From contig JAIXMN010000008.1 in the NCBI GenBank assembly GCA_025716815.1, positions 186,001 to 250,000 of the forward strand: a stretch of DNA of 64,000 nucleotides, read 5' to 3'. The notes under the pieces were generated by a model. The model saw nothing but the letters and a program-made list of their open reading frames with translations. It made no database searches and was not told the origin of the DNA. Within the stretch, counting starts at the first letter, position 1, and each line of letters begins with the position of its first letter. Below are positions 58,858-64,000 of the stretch, piece by piece. The position numbers and the translations under genes are program-made. The DNA is from Dichotomocladium elegans (Eukaryota; Mucoromycota; Mucoromycetes; Mucorales; Lichtheimiaceae).

Positions 58858-59362
58858 TCATGTTGCAACAGCGTTCCGGATTCAGATGGACATGCAACAA
58901 GCTGTCGAGGATACCTGTCGGGAGGCGGGAGGTCTTCTACCCGAAATCAGGAAGCTGACCGTATTATCCATAACATATTACTTAATCATACACCGTTGCC
59001 TCATGGAATGACGGAGGTCATTTTGCCATGTCATCTGTTCCATTAATCCACGTATAACATGCTTTATACGCAATGAGGGGACACTACGAAAGGAAACCCA
59101 AACGTAAAAGACATGGAAGTCAAATGGGCAATTCAATGACACTGGTACGACGATGTGGAGGATATCATTATGTACGACCCAGGCGAAAACAGAGGAGATT
59201 ATCGGACCGATCTGTCCCGCCATCTCCCTGAAAAAACCGTAGTTTTGCTGCATACGCTTTTGAGTATGTGAAAAGAAAAAGGAGAATAGTCTTTATGTAT
59301 ACAAAAGGAATTCAATTCTATGATGAGAATAACGGAGGTTTTGCTGGCGTGAATGGACATGC
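58858..59362. other. Spacer between repeat B and citrate synthase
   Basis: About 0.5 kb, mostly the 3' flank of the minus-strand citrate synthase gene. No gene or element was recognised. Confidence 0.45.
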
Positions 59363-61080
59363 TTAGTTGGCACCGAACATCTTCTTCAAGTGAGCAGTGC
59401 TGTAGGACTTGGGACGCTCCAAGGGCATACCGAGGGCACGATCCCAGACCAACTGGGAGGTGACACCCAAGGCACGGGAGACACCGAAGAGGACAGTGTA
59501 GTAATCCTGCTCGGTCAAACCGTAGTACTGGAGAAGGACGCCGGAGTGGGCATCCACGTTGGGCCAGGGGTTCTTGGTCTTGCCGTGCTCGGTCAACACA
59601 CCGGGCTAATACGGAGGAAACGCAGTCACATAAGATTTCCGTTCTGTACCTGATCCCCCATCTCTCCACTCTGCTAATACTTACAACAATGTGGTACAAC
59701 TTGGACACCAAACCGAAGAGGGGATCCTCGGGCAAGTGCTTCAAGGCGAACTCACGCTGAGCAGTGTAGCGGGGGTCAGTCTTGCGCAACACAGCGTGGC
59801 CGTAGCCAGGGACGACCTGACCACCGTTCAAGGTATCCCACAAGTACTTCTTGATCTGCTCCTCAGTGGCGTCAATGCCAACGGCCTCCTTGAGCTTCAA
59901 GGTCCAGCGCAAGACCTCCTGGTTGGCAAGACCGTGGAGGGGACCAGCCAAACCGTTCAAGCCGGCAGCGAAGGAGAGGTAAGGATCAGAGAGGGCGGAA
60001 CCGACCAAGTGAGTACTAAATTGCAGTGTTCCACGTGAATTAGATATAAAAAAATGGACCCTGTCGGAACAGAAAAAAAAATCAAAACACAAAAACTTAC
60101 GTGTGGGCAGAGACGTTGCCACCCTCGTGGTCAGAGTGGATGGTGAGGTAGAGACGCATCAACTCGACAAAGTCCTGGTTCTCGTGGAAGCCGAGAATCT
60201 TGGAGAAGTTGTACGAGTAATCCTTGTCAGCCTCAATATCGGCCATCTTGCCATCCTTGTAGACGTTGCGGTAGATGCGACCGGCGATCTTGGGGAGCTT
60301 GGCAATCAAGTTCATGGTATCCTCGAAAGTGGGGTCCCAGTACTGGGACTTGTGGATGCCCTCAGAGTAGGCCTTGGCGAAGATGGAGTCGTGCTGGAGA
60401 GCGTTGACAGCCAAGGAGAACTGAGACATGGGGTGGAGGGTCTTGGGGCAACGGTCGATGAGCTCCTCAACGAACTCGGGAATGTCAGAGCGGGCAGCCC
60501 ACTCGGCAGAGAGAGCCTTGACCTGCTCCTGGGTGGGAACCTCACCAGTGACAAGCAACCAGAAGAGGGACTCGGGAAGAGGCTCACCGCCGGGAGCAGC
60601 GCCAGGAAGCTGCTTCTGGCAGTCGGGGATGGTCAAGCCACGGAAGCGGATACCCTCCTCAGCATCCAAGACGGAGCCTTCCCAGACAAGGCCCTTGATA
60701 CCGCGCATACCACCGTAGGCCTGGTCAACAGTGACCTCACCGAGGACCTTGTTGCCGTATTCCTTGCGGAAAGCCTTGACCTCAGCCTGCTTCTCGGGAA
60801 TAAGCTCGGAAAGACGCTCCTTCAAGGTCTGTAATCCGCGTGTTGTTTATGTTAGCGTACGCGCGTCAAATGGGAAGGGGGGAACATAGGCGCGAATGGG
60901 CAGACTGAATTACCTTGACTTGGGAGGAGTAGGCGCGAGCAGCAGTGAAACGAAGAGGGGCCTGCTGACGAACAGCAGCCTATATGCAGATTCTTGGTGA
61001 GCAAACAGAAGTAGTGAATGATTGGGGAAGGGAAAGGGAGTGCGCACCTTGACGGAAGAGAAAGCACGGATGGCCGACAT
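59363..61080 (-). CDS. CIT1: Mitochondrial citrate synthase
   Basis: Condenses acetyl-CoA with oxaloacetate to citrate in the TCA cycle. Start 61080; exon 1 is [11 protein letters not shown], then [22 protein letters not shown], an Arg/Ala/Ser-rich presequence typical of matrix import. The mature part starts [20 protein letters not shown]. Introns lie near 60980-61046, 60830-60915, 60015-60105 and 59605-59685. Family blocks: [33 protein letters not shown], the catalytic-region [13 protein letters not shown] (split by the 60.0-60.1 kb intron), [30 protein letters not shown] (second catalytic His) and [16 protein letters not shown] (catalytic Asp). It ends LKKMFGAN at 59363. No PTS1 is present, so this is the mitochondrial rather than the peroxisomal form. 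Length is about 470 residues, normal for the family. Confidence 0.97.
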
Positions 61081-61940
61081 GTTTTACCAACAAAAGAAGC
61101 TGAAAAGGAAAACAAAAAAACCGTTGGTTTCTTGGGGAAGGGCGATTATATAAGAAGTTGAGACCCCGCATATACCCGTCCCGGTAAAATGTATCTGTCA
61201 TTGGAAATGCCGCAGGGGGGTGTCGCTGTGTCCAGCTGGAGGCGTGTGTTTGGGCTCCCGGCCAATGATGTCAACAGCCTCGCCTCTCTCGCCAAAACTA
61301 TTTCCCCCAAAAAATTAGAAGACAGAGAAAGAAATCAATTGAGACTAGGTTGCATTCTGCGCTTAGGAACCTGTTACCCCACGTTTCAAATGGGAAGGTA
61401 GCACATGCACATCCACCTGAATATTGATAATGATCATTCCCTTCACGTTGTATGTAATCATAAATACAAAACATCCTACTGCGCATCGCATGTATGTATT
61501 GTCGACGGATACATAGCACCCTCACATTTTAGTAAGCTAAAACGCAAGTACAAAAGGAGAACCGGGAATTTTATCCCCAAATTGTCTTACCTTTTTTCGC
61601 CCCCCGAATATTATCTGATGTCCCGGTTAAATGTATAATACGGTCTCCTATGCGAAAAATAAAATAAAATAGCCCTTACGTCACAAATAAGCCACATGGT
61701 CAGAGAATAAATAAGATTTGTATATATATAGAGATAATAATGGGTAGAGAGATGGGGTAGAGAGAGGTCAAGATGGAGAAGGTACATTATAATATATATA
61801 TATATATCAAAGAATGGTAAAATATGCAATGAAAACTGATAATATATACACCAACAAATAGATGTGCAGCTTGGCTGTTTGATAGAGAGAATAGAGCCAC
61901 ACCCCTGTTCAGCTTGGGGGAGGGTGGAAAAAAACGGGTA
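61081..61940. other. CIT1 upstream region / cyclin 3' flank
   Basis: 0.86 kb. The CIT1 promoter lies on the left. The right half is AT-rich with TA microsatellites (61722-61730 and 61793-61807). No supported gene. Confidence 0.45.
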
Positions 61941-63490
61941 TTATAGATACATTAATGGATGGGGCGGCGGTTGGGTGGAGGTAGGCGGTTGGATAGATTG
62001 CTTTTGATGGGGAGAAGAAGAAGGCGGGGGAGTCGGAATCCCACTTGTATAAGGATAATAGCTTGATGCGACAGTAGTAGATGCAGTAGCAGCAGCAGCA
62101 GCAGCAGCATGATGGGCTGCGATCGCATGACTTGTATCGGGTATGATGTTCATCACGGGGTATCCGTCCAAGACAAGGGCAGGAGAGGTGATTGATTTGC
62201 GAGGAATGTTTGTTAGAGATTGGTACAGATTGACACTCGAGCGCGACTGGCGCGGGATATTATGTTGATACTGTCGAGGATGATGATCTGTTAGACTTCC
62301 GCTGCTACCATGGCGTTGACGTGTGAAAAAAAGGTCGATCCCGTCACCAACGTTGCCATCATTACTGATGCTTTTGATGTTGCCCATAGAGCTGTTCGTA
62401 CGACGATATAGGCGGTTATTATTGTGATGATGATCGTCGTCAAGGAAAGTGCTATTGGGGCTATCTTGATTCGATGTGGGTGTACCGTTGCACAACGAAT
62501 GCGGAGAATGCATGTTCGCGGCGGCCACGGCAGGAACATAACCAACCTTTGGGAAGGACGACGGTGTGACAAACGCAGCAGCAGGACGTCGGTGATCGCC
62601 AAAGGAGATCGATGAGACCATATCGCAAAGGTGATCCACCGATTCTTGGTGTTGTGGCTGTAGATGGTGCGTGTGGCAGAGCGAGGCCGACCGGCTCTGT
62701 CGGTTGTACAACGGTGATTCATAGATGAAGCTTTTCAGGAACCCTTGCTCCATGAATACAGTTTTGAGCAGATGATCACCATAGCGTTGGAGCTCACTTG
62801 TCGGAACTGAGATATTGAAATCGTTCAGTGCAAGAAACTCGAGTTCGAGGTTGTTGAGTTCAGAGGTAGGTAGACCTCCCACCTAGCATTACGAACAAAT
62901 TTGCGCTGTTATTGCGAGCAGAATAAACTTCCCTACGTTGCCTTCAAAACTCCTCTTTGTATATATATCTTTACCTTTGCATATCTTGTATTGGTATAGA
63001 ATACATCGCTGAAGAACTTGCTGGCCACCATAACCCCCGTGATAATAAGACGATGAATGTTATATGAATCAATGGTGAAGGGACGGCTTGTTCGACAAAA
63101 GGCAATCTTCGACATGCGATCAAAATAGACCAGAAGACTAAGGAAGCACTCATTCGCGGCTGGACAATATTTGTGGATTCGTACTAGATACGAATAAATG
63201 TCTATTGTCGGAATGGAGCGAGCATGGAAACGGGTGTAATCTTCCGGGTTAGGAGGCGGCGGGGGAGGATGGAAATGGTTGCTGCTGCTGGTCGGAGTGC
63301 TGCCAAGAGCCAGCATGGCATGCGGGGAAGTTCCTGCCCACATGGAGGCCGACGATGTGCGTCGTACATTGTCCTTTCGAATTTTGTTGATCTGGTCATT
63401 AGCAGTCGTCATTCGCTCCAGAAAGGTGGCTAATAGCCGTAAGGTATCGGCCGTAGGGTGCTGAGACAGATCGAACAGAAGAGGCTGCAT
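61941..63490 (-). CDS. Cyclin of the Pho80/Pcl type
   Basis: Two main exons give about 490 residues. The start at 63490 reads MQPLLFDLSQHPTADTLRLL. The cyclin box follows after a Pro-rich insert: FHARSIPTIDIYSYLVRIHK, ANECFLSLLVYFDRM, IDSYNIHRLIITGVMVASKF, FSDVFYTNTRYAKV, then across an intron (about 62885-62975) GGLPTSELNNLELEFLALND and FNISVPTSELQRYGDHLL. The SKFxSDxFYTNxxYAKVGG series is the Pho80/Pcl family core; these cyclins activate Pho85-like CDKs in phosphate, glycogen and cell-cycle control. The long C-terminus is disordered, with His, Ser and Ala runs (AAHHAAAAAAATASTT) and Pro/Gln-rich sequence. It ends PLMYL. The partner kinase and regulatory input cannot be read from sequence. 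Confidence 0.92.
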
Positions 63491-64000
63491 ACGGTCTGTT
63501 TACTAGTGCCTTCGTATTTGTGTGCGTATATGTTTTTATGTACTTTCGTAGGTCTCAGTCGGCCGTTTCTCTCAATGTACTGTGTGTGTGCTTTGCCTGT
63601 TCAAAAGAGAGGAAGATATAAAAAAAAAGGGACTTTTTGAAAATGCAGATGAACTGGTGACCAGAACTTTCGGAGTTTAGCCTCGAACTATAGTCTTCAG
63701 GCGCCCGGAAATCAATTTCCAAACGATAGAGAAGACCATTTTCCCTTTCTCCTTCACTTGTCTCCCCTCAAACTATAGATATCTGAGATCATTATGTACC
63801 TTATGATATTCAAACGCGGCATCCGCCTTTTGCCCGTCGTCTAATGTGGCACCGACCCCAAAAGCACATCGCATGTATCCCCATAGTCATTTGATGTCCC
63901 CCCCCAAAAAAAAACTACTCTGTCTCGGGACGCGTACAAAACACAAGCTAGCTTCTCCATGACGGAGCTTATTTCTCCTCTTTTGTAAAGCTTTACCTGC
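63491..64000. other. Cyclin upstream region to window edge
   Basis: Promoter side of the cyclin gene, with a poly-C/poly-A tract near 63898-63915. No gene start is recognisable before the window ends. Confidence 0.45.

Noticed and set aside
59691..60834. Long plus-strand frames opposite citrate synthase
   Set aside because: Mirror frames caused by codon bias of the highly expressed CIT1; no independent signals.
1..64000. CRISPR arrays, operons or bacterial defence systems
   Set aside because: The window is intron-rich eukaryotic DNA; no regularly spaced short repeats were seen.

Overview
This window is fungal nuclear DNA. Genes are closely spaced, lie on both strands and carry many short introns (about 50-100 nt, GTAAG/GTATG donors, pyrimidine-rich tracts, AG acceptors). 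The gene set is typical of fungi (Avt3/4-like vacuolar transporter, septin, Fox2-type peroxisomal multifunctional enzyme with a C-terminal SKL, Mim1/TOM13, Pho80/Pcl-type cyclin). The presence of an exportin-7-like gene and of repeated proteins I associate with Mucorales points to an early-diverging fungus, most likely Mucoromycota. That placement is an inference, because no rRNA or species marker is present.

Layout. 0-5 kb: two membrane transporters on + (MFSD1-like MFS, cut by the left edge; Avt3/4-like). 5-7.3 kb: a lineage-type gene with a PD-(D/E)XK nuclease-like signature, followed by a two-copy 137-bp tandem repeat. 8-13.9 kb: a Neo1-type P4-ATPase flippase convergent with ESCRT-III Vps2. 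14-19.5 kb: sparse, one Q/S-rich protein of unknown function. 19.5-20.8 kb: a multi-pass membrane protein of unknown function. 20.8-27.2 kb: a gene desert with a decayed Tc1/mariner transposase. 27.2-30.2 kb: a GATA factor and a TMEM115-like rhomboid-fold protein. 30.2-33.5 kb: mostly empty, one doubtful Q-rich ORF. 33.5-38.2 kb: exportin-7-like. 38.8-42.0 kb: a membrane-biogenesis group: Mim1/TOM13 head-to-head with EMC7, then a tail-anchored Pex26/Pex15-like candidate. 42.2-42.7 kb: a small single-pass membrane protein. 44.5-47.2 kb: an FHA-domain kinase of CHK2/Rad53 type. 48.2-49.9 kb: a Cdc3/AspB-group septin. 50.2-53.3 kb: Fox2. 53.9-58.9 kb: a repeat-flanked island of transposon debris (LINE 3' end, PIF/Harbinger transposase) and a broken Mucorales-type family gene. 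59.4-61.1 kb: mitochondrial citrate synthase. 61.9-63.5 kb: Pho80/Pcl cyclin.

How the genes relate. There are no operons. Functional themes recur: endosome/Golgi membrane traffic (Neo1, Vps2, TMEM115), membrane-protein insertion (Mim1, EMC7, with a tail-anchored protein next door), and peroxisomal beta-oxidation feeding acetyl-CoA towards the citrate synthase (Fox2, CIT1, candidate Pex26). No CRISPR array, rRNA or convincing tRNA was found. The clearest candidates for new biology are the PD-(D/E)XK-like gene and the repeat-flanked island.
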